NCBI GenBank assembly: GCA_029959085.1
Contig: JARWIR010000016.1
Coordinates: 22,825,499-22,889,498 of the forward strand
Direction of reading: 5' to 3'
DNA from: Nemophila menziesii
Taxonomy: Eukaryota > Streptophyta > Magnoliopsida > Boraginales > Hydrophyllaceae
DNA: 64,000 bases
Shown: piece after piece, positions 32,630-44,944 of the stretch
Position numbering within the stretch: the stretch's first letter is position 1
Layout: every line of letters begins with the position of its first letter
Position numbers and translations under genes: made by a program
The notes under the pieces: model-generated
Told to the model about the DNA's origin: nothing
Database searches by the model: none
Seen by the model: only the letters and a program-made list of their open reading frames with translations

Positions 32630-35280
32630 ATCCCCCTACTCAGGTTATTTAGGAGAGAAGGTGAACAGGTTTCCATAAATGTCAGCATTTGGGGGAATTG
32701 TATTTAAGTGGCAATATCTTTCGATTTACATTGGCACGTAGTGAAGTGAGTCAACCAACAAATTATGTCAAGTGAACGTACTTGAACTTAAAGGTTTTCG
32801 ATTGAGACCCCCACAACACATACTCTACCCTGTCGATAGTTATAGTTTCCTTGAGCACATCCCTTCATAGTTCATCAGATCCTTCTCTAAGAACTACCAC
32901 TTGTGGGCTATGAAATTTGTGGACTTATTTATATGGGATTATTAAGGACGTCTCCTTAACATCCTATCATGAATGGCGAGTCTCAATTTCAACGGTGAGT
33001 TCATCAAGTTATTGTCAACAGAACCACCATAAGCGACTATGAATTCATTAAGAATTATGAACTCAACCTCGTGCTCTTTCGAGAGCGGTACGCCTTGTAA
33101 GTGAATTCATCAAATCCTTCTCGATAGGACTACCACTAGTGGCTATGAATTCCTTAAGATGATTTATATTATGCCATAGGGATGGGGAGACATCACATAG
33201 GCTCATTAGTCGCGTGTTCCCCATTAGTGGGTTTCAACCCCATCCCCCTCGACGTTTCCAGGACTACTCTTCTCCTGTTCAGGCCTTTGGTAAACTGATT
33301 AACAATTTTTTCTCTGGTCGTACATATTCCAAGACTATCACACCATTCTTCAGCAATTTTTTACTGAACCATATGCAAATGTGTCTTTTTTTTCATTGTA
33401 GATGCTATTGTGAGTGACCCCAATCAGTGTTTGCGAATCACAGTGGATACACACTAGTGCGGAACTTCCTTCACGAAATGGAACATAAAATAGGAGTCTC
33501 CTCAACCACTCAGCTTCTTGCACGATTAACTCGGAATCCATGGTGAATCGTACTATACAAGCCTGTTTAGAGGACTCCTATGATACAACACCTCATCTTA
33601 AGGAGAGCACATACCCACGGGTGGAGTTTACTTAGTCATAGTTAGAGATCTAGTTTGCATCACAAAATCCATCAAGGACAACGGGAATTTTGTTATGGTG
33701 AAAATATAAATCAATGATACCTCTCAAGTACTTCAAAAGACAACAAAGTGAAACTCAATGAAGCGTTTAGTCTCATTTATGATATAAACAGAAGTACCAA
33801 AGATGAGTATGTCATCCACATAAAGGCAAATGATAACCTAGTCTGAGTCAGTTACTTTGCATAAAAACACGAGTCGTAAGTGTTAGCAACAACCTCATCT
33901 TTAATTAGGGTACTATCTAGCTTTTCATACCATTTTTCAGGTGCCTGTTTTAAACCATACAAAAACTTTATTAGCATACAAACTCTATCCCCTTGGCCCG
34001 GAGCCACACACCCCTAAGGTTGCTCCATGTAAACCTCTTCATCCATATATCCATCCAAAAATGCAGTTTTAACATCCATCTGATGTATAACTAGTTTGTG
34101 AATAACGACTAGGGCAATGAGGGTTCTAATCATGGCTATTTTGGTCACATGGGAGTAAGTGTCAAAGTAGTATAAGCCTTTCTTTTGGATGAATCCCTTA
34201 ATAACAAGCCTAGCTTTGAATCTTTCTATTGAACCATCAGGTCTCAACTTCTTCTTAAAATCCACTTGCTACTAATAGGTTTTCTACCCCTCAGGTAGGT
34301 CGGTTAATTCCCATGTATGGTTGCTTATAATAGACTCGCGTTCACTATTGATGTCCTCTTTCTAAAAACTAGCATCTACTGATTTTAAAGCATCATTATA
34401 AGTCATGAAGGTTGTGATAAAATAGGGTCTGAAGCTGGACTCGAGCCTAAGCCTCTTACTTCTCCTAGGTTCTTCCTCGTGAATACTACTAGGCTCCATA
34501 TAAGTGGAGGAGTTTAGGGAAACATCACATATATGCATATCAACATTAACAAGTAAGTTATTAAAGGGTGTAGAAGCATTAACAAAATTCATATTTTTCA
34601 AAGGAAAGATGTTTTGGAAAAACTTAGCATCTCTTGATTCACAAATATAATTATAATCTAAGGACATGAATCTATATGCAACACTCTTCTGAGCATATCC
34701 TATGAAAACCGAGTCTATGGTCTTTGGTCCGATAGTGAACCTTTTGAAATCGGGTAACCCAACTTTGTCCAAACATCCTCACACTTTTACGAAATTCAGG
34801 TTTGGTGGAAAACCTTTCCCACAAATCATAAAAGGGTTTTGTCTATGGGTTTATGGGGTACCCTATTGCTAACATAACAAGACGACAAGTCAGCTTCCCC
34901 TCCCCCCCCACATGTTGGTTGGTAGACCTGAACTAATTAACATGGCATTCATAGTCTCTTTAAAGGTTCTATTTTTCTTTCAACTATGCCATTTTCTTAG
35001 GGCGTGTATGGGGCATTAAGTTCGTGGATAATCCTATTAGTTTCACAAAACTCTTCAAGGAAATAGAACTATATTCACGCCCCTAGCAGAACTAAGTCTT
35101 TTGGATTTACAATCTAGTTGGTTTTCAACCTCGGCCTTATATTTTGAAAAAGCATGTTCCACCTCATCTTTAAATTTTAGGAGGTATACTCTCGGGAACC
35201 TAGAGTCGTCATCTACGAAGGTTATATAGTATAATTTTCCTCCCCTGTTGGCATAACCTTTGTTTTAATCTTGTTTTAAT
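32630..35280 (-). pseudogene. Copia-3 pol remnant (integrase to RNase H)
   Basis: On the complement, in order: integrase core YYITFVDDDSR and FKDEVEHAFSKYKAEVENQL (35225-35100); integrase C-terminal and linker IGYAQKSVAYRF, EEEPRRSKRLRLES (34772-34362); RT DGSIERFKARLVIKGF and HQMDVKTAFLDGYMDEEVYM (34265-34014); YVDD near 33822-33811; RNase H CIHCDSQTLIGVTHNSIYN (33460-33400). Many stops and frame breaks occur. Gag and protease are missing, as is a 5' LTR, so the element is truncated near 35280. Confidence 0.85.
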
Positions 35281-35564
35281 TTTTGACAAATCACTTTTAA
35301 ACTAAAATTGATGTTTGGATTCTTAATCATATAAGCTTCATATTTAAAAACATGTTTTCTAAATTAGAAATTAGCATATTCCATGTTTTGAATTAAACTT
35401 TTATTAATACATCACGCAAAACATTTTTTAGTATGTCAAAAACTGGGGTGCGGTGCACCGCAGATAATCACGGTACACCGCACGGGGAACATAATTCAGC
35501 TATATCCCGCAACATGCAAGCCGACCCCGCACCAGAACATAATTGCGGTACACCAATGATGTCT
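35281..35564. other. Junction between Copia-3 and the Athila-like LTR
   Basis: AT-rich; contains three copies of a GCGGTRCACCGCA-like phrase near 35452-35550. No gene. Confidence 0.4.
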
Positions 35565-37521
35565 CCCTTTTTGTTCTAATTATATGCCCTTAGGAGACAT
35601 TTTTTTAGGTTAATAATTGACTAATATGATAGACTTTTAGGATTATTTCGTTATATTTCATTTTCTCTCCTTGGATTTATAATATTTCATTTTTTAAAGC
35701 TTTTGCACGTTAAATGGTTTGTTTTTAGTGCAAAGTTTGTAGGTCCATGGATGATAGGGAGCACCAATACAAGTATAGGAATCGAGAATTTAAGTCTTAG
35801 ATCGAGTAGAGAAGTCAAAGGCGAGAAAAGATATCCCGAAGAGTTGACTAGGAAAGCTGCAAATCTGGAACACTGATATTAATTGCTGACTTTGAGCGAC
35901 TTAAACATGGATTTAGCCATTGGGTCGTGAAATAGAGATTATTTCTTACCGAGTTAGGAAGATTTAACTACTGGAATGGGTCAATTTAGTGATGTCTCCT
36001 CATTTGTCATGAATTAATATTAGTTAGAGACATCATTTTTAGTGTTTTAGAAGTCTTTCTAGTCGATTTTCCCATTAATTATTACACTTTCCTTTTTCTA
36101 GTCTTGATTTAATGAATTATTATTTTTAGAGCATATTGAGTTTAATTATTTATTTAGTGTGAAGCTTTAAAGATATATATGGAGATTAATTAGATGCCAA
36201 GTCAATTCTAAGAGATAAAGGAAAGAAGATATGCATGGAAATTGGAGATAAGGAAACAAAAGCTAAAATATGGAAAGATAAAGCTGCCAAATAAATCTGA
36301 ATTTCACCACCCACGACCACAAAAGAGCTTATATCTCAAAATAGGTGAGGAATTTGGAAGAACGGTCAAGAGCAAAGTTAAATATATTTCTGAGAAGATG
36401 AATTTTGACTATTTATACGAGTTAAGTATTGAAGCTGTTATGACCAAAAAAAAAAACGGGGCTGATTCCATATTTTAGGGTTACGAATTTGAGTTGGGCT
36501 AGGAGTCCATTACTTATCTTCTCCTTAAATAAAACGAATTCGGGCTTCTCTACACCTATAAATACACCTTTATATCACTTGTAAATCATCCTTGCCTCCC
36601 ATTAATTAGTTCTTAGGTTTATTATCATTAGAGTTATTGAAGAGTGCAAGATGGAGTCTTTTATTATTTCTTTTAGTTTATTTTCTTCAGGTATGAACTA
36701 ATTTTCTCATAGCTTGGGTTTTGCATTATGTATAATCTATGAATTCTATTTTCTTTCTATCTAAGTTTCTTTGGAAATTATATGTTTTAATCTGATATTA
36801 GCTGCTTACTCATATATTTGTTTATGTGTTTTGAATTATTGTCTGTCCTAAAACTGATCACTTTAGGCTTTCTTAATAGTAGTTAGATGTTCACCTTAAC
36901 TGGGTGTCTAATTATTGAAACACCACATAACTTCTAGTGTCCGATATTGGTCTTGACAACACTAATTCTAACTAGATAGTCATTAAGGTATATTTTAATC
37001 ACTATCACCATGTTTGGAATTGTTTGCTTAGGAACCTAGTAACGTAGGATAAACCTATTTTAAATAGCCTCGTGGTGTGTCTGTAGCCCCCTAGTCGCCC
37101 TCAAGGTCTAGGAGAGGGAATTTAGAATCCTGACTAAGTATTTAAGAGCTAATTATCTCCCTTATTAACTAGAATTTGATAGAAAGAATTAGAAGGATTA
37201 TTGCATACTAGCAAAACCTAAGTTATATTTCTCATCTCATATTTCTTTGTATTTTATTTATTGTCTTTAACGTTCATTAGTTTAATTATTAATCTCTCAA
37301 TTATTCCTCTTTACTTTCTGTCTTTTAATTAATTACTTTCTACTCATAACTATTTGCTCATTCGTGTAACACACTAAGTCCCTGAGAACGAATCTTCTTA
37401 TCATTAAAACTTGCATACGTCCTGTAATACTTGCACTACCGTGCTTGTCTAGGGCGCTTTAGTGCATTGTTTTCAGCATTTATTCATCATATTTTTATCA
37501 CACCCTAGGCGACACCAAGTT
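35565..37521 (+). repeat. Athila/Tat-like 5' LTR
   Basis: Begins TGATGTCTCCCTTTTTGTTC and runs to ATTTTTATCACACCCTAGGC just before a primer site. It contains the GACATC and TGCAAAGTTTGTAGG phrases shared with 42002 on, and a leader (36540-36660) with TATAAATAC near 36560. The outer start is approximate. Confidence 0.7.
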
Positions 37522-37523
37522 TT

Positions 37524-37541
37524 TGGCGCCGCTGCCGGGGA
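37524..37541 (+). promoter_or_regulatory. Athila-type primer-binding site
   Basis: TGGCGCCGCTGCCGGGGA preceded by AAGTTT is the hallmark primer site of plant Athila/Tat Gypsy elements. Confidence 0.9.
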
Positions 37542-37619
37542 CTTGTGTCTCGTTAGCGTGTGGGCTATCTATTTCGAGTAGTAGTTTTTAGTTAATTTTT
37601 GTATTTCTTGACCAAAAGT

Positions 37620-37730
37620 GCTGGTGGTTGGCTAGATAGACAACCACCAAATACAGTTGATACGTGGGATGAACTACAAGCCGCATTCTTTAACCGTTTC
37701 TATCCGAAGAGTTTGAATTTTTTTCATAGG
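37620..37730 (+). pseudogene. Athila-like gag fragment
   Basis: The frame from about 37630 reads GWLDRQPPNTVDTWDELQAA then FFNRFYP, the core of the Gypsy retrotransposon gag domain. It lies only about 90 bp from the primer site, whereas in a complete element much more sequence precedes it, so an internal deletion has occurred. The match stops near 37730. Confidence 0.75.
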
Positions 37731-37881
37731 CAATATAATTCATTGTTGAGATGCTCAACCCTTTCTTAGAAGTCATCAAGACATTCTTTAATTGTATAAA
37801 AACTATCTTTAATCATATTCATAAGGGAAAACTCGATTTTGCTAAGGTCTTCTTGGGTGACAAGGTTTGGAGAGGGATTTT

Positions 37882-38760
37882 TTATGTTTTCATACGAGTG
37901 GGATGAAGACTAGGAGTATGAAGAGGTATATTAGTACGGGGGTACGTTTTAATGGAATTTATGGAGGGTCGCATAGAGAGGGTGTTTAGAGCAATGCCAT
38001 CAATAACTTTTTCTTTAATGTTATCGGGACGATTTAAGAAAAAAGGTTGGTCAATATACTCATCATTGTAAATGATGATGTTCATTGTGTTGATAAATAA
38101 AAGGTAGCATCTTTAGGTGGGCTCGATATCATGATGGTTGGATGAGGAAGGGGGTTACTTAATTTGATCAAGAAGTGACTAAGAGAAACTCCATAAGGAA
38201 GAGTAGAGGAGACAAAATCCCTATGATATATGTTACTAATACAAATTTTGAAAAGATTTATAGGAATGCTGGAGTAAATATGATACAAGAGGATGGCTTC
38301 ATATGCTGAGATATTTTTGTCTTTATTTATTTTTTCAAGAAGGCAATGGTTTAGAAATTTATGAGCAAGGAAAATATCAAGAGAGAAGAAACGGGATTTC
38401 CAAGGTTGAGCATGATCATGGATAAACTTGGAGGACATAAAAGATTCAACTTTTCTTTCCAAAGGATTATCACAAGGTTATTTTGCCCTATGCCACCTAT
38501 TTAGAATAATTTTGTCGAAATTGTTGTTACTGGAACCAAAGGGTTTTGAAATAGAATGAGGATTGATGAATATCTTTTTGTTTGAGACCTTGGTAGAGAA
38601 GGGCCACTTTTCGGGAATCAAAATTTTGGGCATTTTTGTAGAACTCAGAAATCAAGGAAGAATGAATTGAGTGTTCAACAGAGAGAAAATCTACTAAATA
38701 TTGATATTTAAATCACTCAAAGAGATTTGAAGAAGAGTGATTTACCAAAGGAAACTCGAA
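37882..38760 (-). pseudogene. Putative plant transposon protein (Transposase_32-like) remnant
   Basis: The complement from about 38680 reads SEFYKNAQNFDSRKVALLYQ, and from 38462 FFSLDIFLAHKFLNHCLLEK, ISAYEAILLYHIYSSIPINL and VSSTLPYGVSLSHFL, the usual order of the plant transposon protein domain found in Athila elements. Stops separate the blocks. Strand is opposite to the adjoining gag stub, so the two come from different insertions or a rearrangement. The assignment is by motif recall. Confidence 0.5.
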
Positions 38761-38949
38761 ACTCAAGAAGAGTTAATCACTTCTTTTGACCAGGCCTTTA
38801 TCAAGAGAGTAATCCTCTCAAGAATGGGTTCAAATTTTAGTTCTCCTTTTTTGATTTTAACTTGCTTGGTTTTTTTTGAATAACCTAGGATCTTGTGAAT
38901 GAGTTGTTGACTCTTTTCTTTTGACTTTGAAAGTCATGGAAGAAAGATT

Positions 38950-39178
38950 ATGGGGTGTTTGTTTTCACTTAATGAGACTTAATCTGGTTCATTAAACTAC
39001 TAAATCAATAAGACAAACTCTTTTTTAAACAATTCATATCTGAATGGCTCTTAAATGGTCTATTTCATTAAGATTTTAAGCTAAATCTGATTTACTCACA
39101 CACTGCTTATTACCAGAATAAGTTCTATTCAGTTGTTTATTCAACATTTTAGTACTTATCATATAAAAAAACAACACC
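38950..39178. mobile_element. Possible MITE with GGGGTGTTTGTTTT termini
   Basis: TGGGGTGTTTGTTTTCACTT at the left and AAAAAAACAACACCTAAG at the right are imperfect inverted ends. Target duplication unclear. Confidence 0.45.
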
Positions 39179-39469
39179 TAAGACTTTAAGGATGAAGGAA
39201 AAAAGGTGAAGAGAAAAGGGTGTGAAGAAGAATGAAGGTTTTTGAGAAAAAGTGAAATGGGTATAAAGGAGGTAGGAGAATAAAACAAGAAGATATTGTA
39301 GAAACGTTATGAAATAGTATGTTGTTTGATTTTAAAAAATGGGTAATCATTTTGAACAAGTGAAGCGAATAAAAAGTAACAAATAGAGAAAGGAATGAAT
39401 AATCCTTTATTTATCCTTGGTTTGGAGGTTGATGATTTTATACATCATTGATGTTAAGAAATCTGACTG

Positions 39470-39857
39470 AATTACTGAGGGAGAGGTCATTATTGTTGAT
39501 GTTGTTAGTGAGAATTATGCCATAAAGTTACTCAAGGCGTTCCCAAATCTCGTGAGCCGAGTTACATACAAAAATCTTCTCATACACCTCATCAAATACA
39601 CCACATATCAAGATATTCATTGCTTTGGCATCTGTCATAAGCCTAAATTTTTTTCTTTAGTGGGTATAGGGTGATGCTTAACCTCTTGGGTTATTCCATC
39701 TTCATTTTGAATTGTTTTCCTAAGGCACAAAATGGAATTCAATAATAATTTCCCATAAGTTAACATCTTTGGCTTTTATGTACTCCTCCATTCTATATCT
39801 CCAAAAGAAATAATATTCACCTAAAAATAGCGGTGGACAATCACGAGCATTTGCCAT
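39470..39857 (-). pseudogene. Copia gag 5' remnant (Copia-4)
   Basis: ATG at 39857 on the complement starts MANARDCPPLFLGEYYFFWR and reads to a stop at 39720. After a frame change, DAKAMNILICGVFDEVYEKI and AHEIWERLE continue the DUF4219/UBN2 gag domain down to about 39535. Nothing of pol is present. Confidence 0.75.
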
Positions 39858-39887
39858 GATAGATAATGATCGTTTACTCTACTAACG

Positions 39888-39891
<4 letters not shown>

Positions 39892-39961
<70 letters not shown>
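39892..39961. repeat. Long AT microsatellite
   Basis: About 70 bp of uninterrupted TA repeats between the Copia-4 gag start and its primer site. Confidence 0.95.
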
Positions 39962-39964
<3 letters not shown>

Positions 39965-39967
39965 GAG

Positions 39968-39982
39968 TTAGGCTATGATACC
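39968..39982 (-). promoter_or_regulatory. Copia-4 primer-binding site
   Basis: The complement reads TGGTATCATAGCCTA, the initiator tRNA-Met type site, upstream of the gag remnant. Confidence 0.75.
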
Positions 39983-40099
39983 ACATCTAGAGTCCTTGGG
40001 GGAGGGAGGGGGTTAATAGTACTATTATCTGATTAATGCCAAATAAAAATTAAGGAGACTACTTAACCTAAGTTTTGAGGTAAGACATATTCGAAAGCT

Positions 40100-40920
40100 C
40101 AGGTGGGTTAGTAATTTTTTGATAAAGCAATGGAATAAAACATTGATTTTGAAAGTGTGGGGGGGGGGGGGGGGGGGGGGTGAAAGTCTGATTTTTTAAA
40201 AGTATTAGGGGTGTTATATGTTATTTTTAAAAATTTTATGGTGTTAAACATCAATTTTGAAAGTTTATGGGTTAAATTCTTTATTTCCAAAGTTTAGGGA
40301 TAAAAGTCTAATATTTTAAAGTATTAGAGGTCAAAGTTGACTTTTGAAGGTATTGGGGAGGGAGGTTTAAATGCTAATTTTTGAAATTTTAGGGGGTTAA
40401 AACATTACTTTCAAAATTTTAAGGTTTAAATTCTTAATTTCCAAAGTTTTGGGGGTTAAAAGTCTGATTTTTGAATGTATGAAGGGTCAAAGTTGATTTT
40501 CGAAAATATTAGGGATTAAAGGCTAATTTTCAAAAGTTTGGGGGGTTAAAATATTAATTTTGAAAGTTTAGGGATTGAATCCTATATTTTCAAAGTTTGG
40601 GGTTAAAAATTAATTTCTAAAGTATTTGGGGTCAAAGTTGATTTTCAAAAGTATTAGGGGTTAAAGTTTAGGGGCATATAGTTCATTTTTTGAACTATAA
40701 AGGGCGTGAAATGATATTTTTGTAAAATATAAGGCATAAAGTATTTTTTTGAAATATAGGCCGTCGTAATGATATTTTGTTCAAATAGAGGGGTTATAAT
40801 GCAATTATTTGGAAATACATAGGTGATAAAGCAATTATTTGGAAATATAGGTGCTATAATGCATTTTTTGGAGATGTAGGAAACATAATGCAACTTTTTG
40901 GAATTAAATATGAAAATTGT
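40100..40920. repeat. Degenerate minisatellite with a run of 22 G
   Basis: Repeated 35-40 bp phrases of the form GGGGTTAAAxxTTAATTTTxxAAAGTTTxGG cover the region, changing after 40680 into a related AAATATAGG..ATAATGCA series. A homopolymer of 22 G lies at 40159-40180. Nearby ORFs are repeat translations. Confidence 0.7.
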
Positions 40921-42001
40921 TATAGTTTTTGAAATACGAGGGTTATATTTTATGTATGTATTTATTGTATACTTGTTAATTTTGTGTATGTATTTCTATA
41001 TGTAATTTACAGTGTAATTATTAATATATTGTATGTATTTACTGTAATAAATTAACTTATAATAATAAATTTAATTTGATTAAACCCTAAAAATAGGCCC
41101 TATAATTTATGTAAATTATATATAAGTCCCTAAAAATAATTAAAATAAACAAATAAACCCTTAAAAATAACTAAACCCCAAAATAGACCTTATATATGTA
41201 AATTATATATAAGTCCCTAAAATAAATCTAAATAAACCCCTAAAATGATTGAACCCTAAAATATTCTCCATTAAGCCTTTGACTGATAAATTGAGTGGCA
41301 TATAATTATGGTTCTCGTTGTATCTAGACAACATTGTGGTGATAATGAGGGTAATGAACCACCGAGAGTTCCTACTAATCCTGTTTTGAAATGTAATAGT
41401 CAAGGTAAAATAAACTAATTATTTTTAATTTACCGAGTATAAATATTTTTTAATGTAATTTGTTGTTTCTTTATTGAACAAGGAAACATATTGTTAAGAA
41501 AAGGGGTAAATGCATTCTCCGAGCGACGGAAGGCTAACGCAAAAATATAGTGGACTAGTGTCAGTAGACTTTTGTTGGGAGGACGACACGTGGAACCTAG
41601 TTGGGGATACAACACGCCACATGGAAAAGGTTATAAGGAATACCATTTGGGGTTATTTCCCGAATAATTATCTCGAGTAGAATCGCCTCCCATTGTGCAA
41701 AAGGAATTTGATCTGGGCTCACCTCGAAGTATGTTATGTTTTTAAATTATTTTTGTTAAATTAATTTTTTGGGTCAATTTCCATAGTTTTTTGTAGCAAT
41801 ATTTTCGTGTGAAGGATTGATGAAATGGTCTAGAGTGGTCAAACATATAGTTGCACGCCCACAAAAAATGTTGTGCTAGATACAATGATAAAAAAAGGGA
41901 CATTACACAGGAATTGCCTCGAGTCCGGTCAATCTCCAAAGGATATGAGTCCAGACAAATTTGAGTTGATGTTGCAGATTTGAGAAAGTAAAGTGTGTAA
42001 G
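40921..42001. other. Unassigned, with a possible transposase-like exon remnant on the plus strand
   Basis: AT-rich to about 41260. From 41500 frames such as VIRNTIWGYFPNNYLE and GQSPKDMSPDKFELMLQI look protein-like but no family is recognised; the LTR at 42002 interrupts it. Confidence 0.3.
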
Positions 42002-43558
42002 TGATGTCTCCCTAATTTTTCTTATCTTCGACCCTTGGGAGACATCATTTTTTATGTTTAATTGAATATTTTGACAGACTTTTGAGTTAAAAATGCAATA
42101 ATCCGGAATTTCCATTTTACTTCTAGTATTTTTGATTTATTAAACTTTTGCGCGTAATATTGTGTATTTTAGTGAAAAGTTTGTAGGTTTTGAATATTAG
42201 CTAGGAATGGAATCCGAGAAGAGAGTCAAAGATCGTGATATGGAGTCAAGACTTGAAAATAAATCCCGAAAGAATTTGATTTCAGAGCTGCAAATCTGGA
42301 AAACAGGCCAAAAATTGCTAGTTTCGAGGCACTTAAGTGATTATTTAGCCGCTGACCTTTGAAGAGAATATTTTTCTTATCGAGTTACGGAACTTTAGCA
42401 AGTGATTTCAGGTCAATCGGAGTTATAACGAATCGGCTAGAGCCGTTTTAGTGAAGGTGGTGCAGTAATTACGAGATTTTGGGCTTAGAAATTGGGCTTG
42501 GACATTTAATTAGTGATTTATTCTTAAGTCCAAGCCCTAATCCGTTTTTCCACTTATAAAAAGAGCTCTTGACTTCTATTTTCAACACAATTCACTTTTT
42601 ACAAATTAAAACATCAGAGAGAAGCAACAGAAGGAAGAAAGAAGAAGCTGTAAGAGCTGGAGAGGGTCTATATCTCCATTCTCAGCCAAATCCTATTCCG
42701 GAAATTATGTTTTCTTTAATTTTAATTCTATAATACATTATGAATTCCATTTCTTTTAATTTAGTTTTCTTTTTAATTAGTATGAGCTAATTGCATCATA
42801 GTACTTGAGAATGCTTTATGGGTGAATCCCAATTCTATTGAATTTCTATGTTTGATTTTAGGTTTCTGTTAAATTAAATATAATTGAGTCTTTTACTCTT
42901 TTCGATAATTTAAGATTATTTACTGTTTTTAGAGTCATGAACTAAGAACAGGTATTAGTATCTAGGCTATTCCACATATGTGGCGTGTGAATCATCCTGA
43001 CGGAGGGTTTAGGTACGGAACCAATTATTCAATCTAAAATAGAAGCTATTGATTCTGACGAACTTAGCTAATTTTAGGGCCAATGAGGTAAAATTCTTAA
43101 ACATCTAAAAGTGGATCATATTTACCCTGACGGACTAGTGACACTCTAGGATAGCCTTATAGTCCACCCTGACGGGGGTATAAGGAATTTAGAATCCCGA
43201 CCATTGTAATTGACCAATTTAACCCTTAAACAGCATAGGTTATAAAATAGGATTAGGAGGATCCCTTGCGTTCTCAAGTGCTACCTTCTCATATTTGCGT
43301 TTTACACTCATTTACTTGCGTTTTAGTATTTACTTGCATTTTCCATTTAGTCTTTCATTAATTAGAATTAATAAAAACCAACAATCAATCATTATCTCTT
43401 TATTTGCTTTCATAAGTGCAACCATTCATTATTTGATAAGCATTGTAGTTAACCAAACCGTCCCTGCGAACGATCCTAGAATCACTTATTACTACTTGGG
43501 ACAACCGTACACTTGCGGTTGTGGTTCAATTACTTTTGCATTTATTTTAGAACACACA
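42002..43558 (+). repeat. Athila/Tat-like LTR, probably solo
   Basis: Starts TGATGTCTCCCTAATTTTTC and shares with 35565 on the GGAGACATCATTTTT, TTGCGCGTAATATT and AGTTTGTAGG phrases. TATAAAAAG at 42557 and a following leader, then CCTGACGG repeats, end near TTTAGAACACACA. No TTTTTGGCGCC primer site follows and no internal domain is seen. Target duplication not found. Confidence 0.6.
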
Positions 43559-44682
43559 AAGGACCACCAGTAAGGCAAAAAATTATTGAGTTGTTTTTTT
43601 CGCTATTTTACATATCTATTAAATAAAACTAATTTAAACAGACGAGATCACTTGCGATGAAAATGAATAGAGACAATCAGGTGCTCAGTAGTGGTTATGG
43701 CTCAACCACCCATATGCAGGCCCGTCGCTAGCTAGTGGAATGTTTATCATATTTTTTCATCGTTTACTTTACAAAAATAATATTTGTTTTACTCGTGATT
43801 TGTTGTTTTAAAGGATACTCAACCGGAGACATTCGCTACCAATGCTCCAACACCTACACCCTTAACTCAGAGATCGGAGAAGATGCCCAAGATAGCTGAA
43901 TTCTACAGCAAAATTAGGCGGAAAAAGACGAGAGAATGTAGGGATGAGCGCTTCCGCCAGTGCGCGTAGGTTAGAATTTTGTGTGCAATTGCATAGTTAT
44001 AATTTTTGCGACTAACAATTTTTTCTACTTGCAGGTTGACTTGAGAGCGAGGATCTTTCAGGATTCCGAATTTTCAGGTGATGTCTCTAGGTCCTCGCCC
44101 ACACCAACACAATCATTGATTAGGGAATACCAAATCCGGAATGTAACCGAGGTGGCATATGAGTGTACGGGTGCCCCATGAAAAGGTTGGAAACCGGGAG
44201 TTGGACCAGTCGTTCCAACCCATAACCATAGGCAGATGCAAAGCCATGACCCAGATATGTGCATGTCTTCGAATGGATGATCGATATCATCCCGCGGATA
44301 GTCTAGGTCTGAATGATTGTGCCTGCATTTCAGCACCAGTCGGAGTCCAGGACCATGAGTCTATTGGCACTACCGCAGCCACCCTAGTTACTCTGATATT
44401 TACTCGGGAGAACTATTTGCAGATGGTTGGACAAATCAACCAATTAATGCACATGGTAATGCATCGTTGAATATCATCCCAACGGTCCCATCACAGCGGA
44501 ATACTCCACGCACGGGAGGACTATTTTCAAGTCGTTCGAGACTCAACGATGCTCCCGATAAAACTCCCTCCCCCTTATTTTATTATTATCTCGACTTTTA
44601 TTTATACTCCAGATTTTATTATATTTTATTCAAACTATCATTTCGATCTGTAATAAATTTTATTCAATAATTTTATAATATA
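43559..44682 (+). other. Unidentified exon-like stretch, possibly transposon-derived
   Basis: Frames give NQVLSSGYGSTTHMQARR, then after TTGTTGTTTTAAAG a block APTPTPLTQRSEKMPKIAEF, then an intron candidate from 43970 to TTTCTACTTGCAG (44035), then VDLRARIFQDSEFSGDVSRS. This exon pattern resembles the C-terminal part of CACTA-type plant transposases, but I cannot confirm it. Confidence 0.3.
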
Positions 44683-44944
44683 TTGCCTTCATTCCATAAT
44701 AATAGTCTCTTTAGAGATTTTTACACTTATTAAGGAACCTAAAAAGTAGAAAAATTTAGTTTAAAATGACCAACCTATCTCTAATTATAAGAGAGAGAAA
44801 ATTAAATATTTAATGAGTAAGAGATTTTAGAAAAAGGGTAGAATAGAAAAAATATTATTTATTATATGTTGGAATTTTAAATGTGACAAATATTATGGAA
44901 CAATTTTTTTTATTAAAGAGACTATTATTATAAAATAAAGATAG
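44683..44944. mobile_element. Stowaway-like MITE, copy A
   Basis: Ends TTCCATAATAATAGTCTCTTTA and TTAAAGAGACTATTATTATA are inverted repeats (each shown in part), with TA on each side. Internal AAATTTAGTTTAAAATGACC is shared with 56086-56331. Confidence 0.65.
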
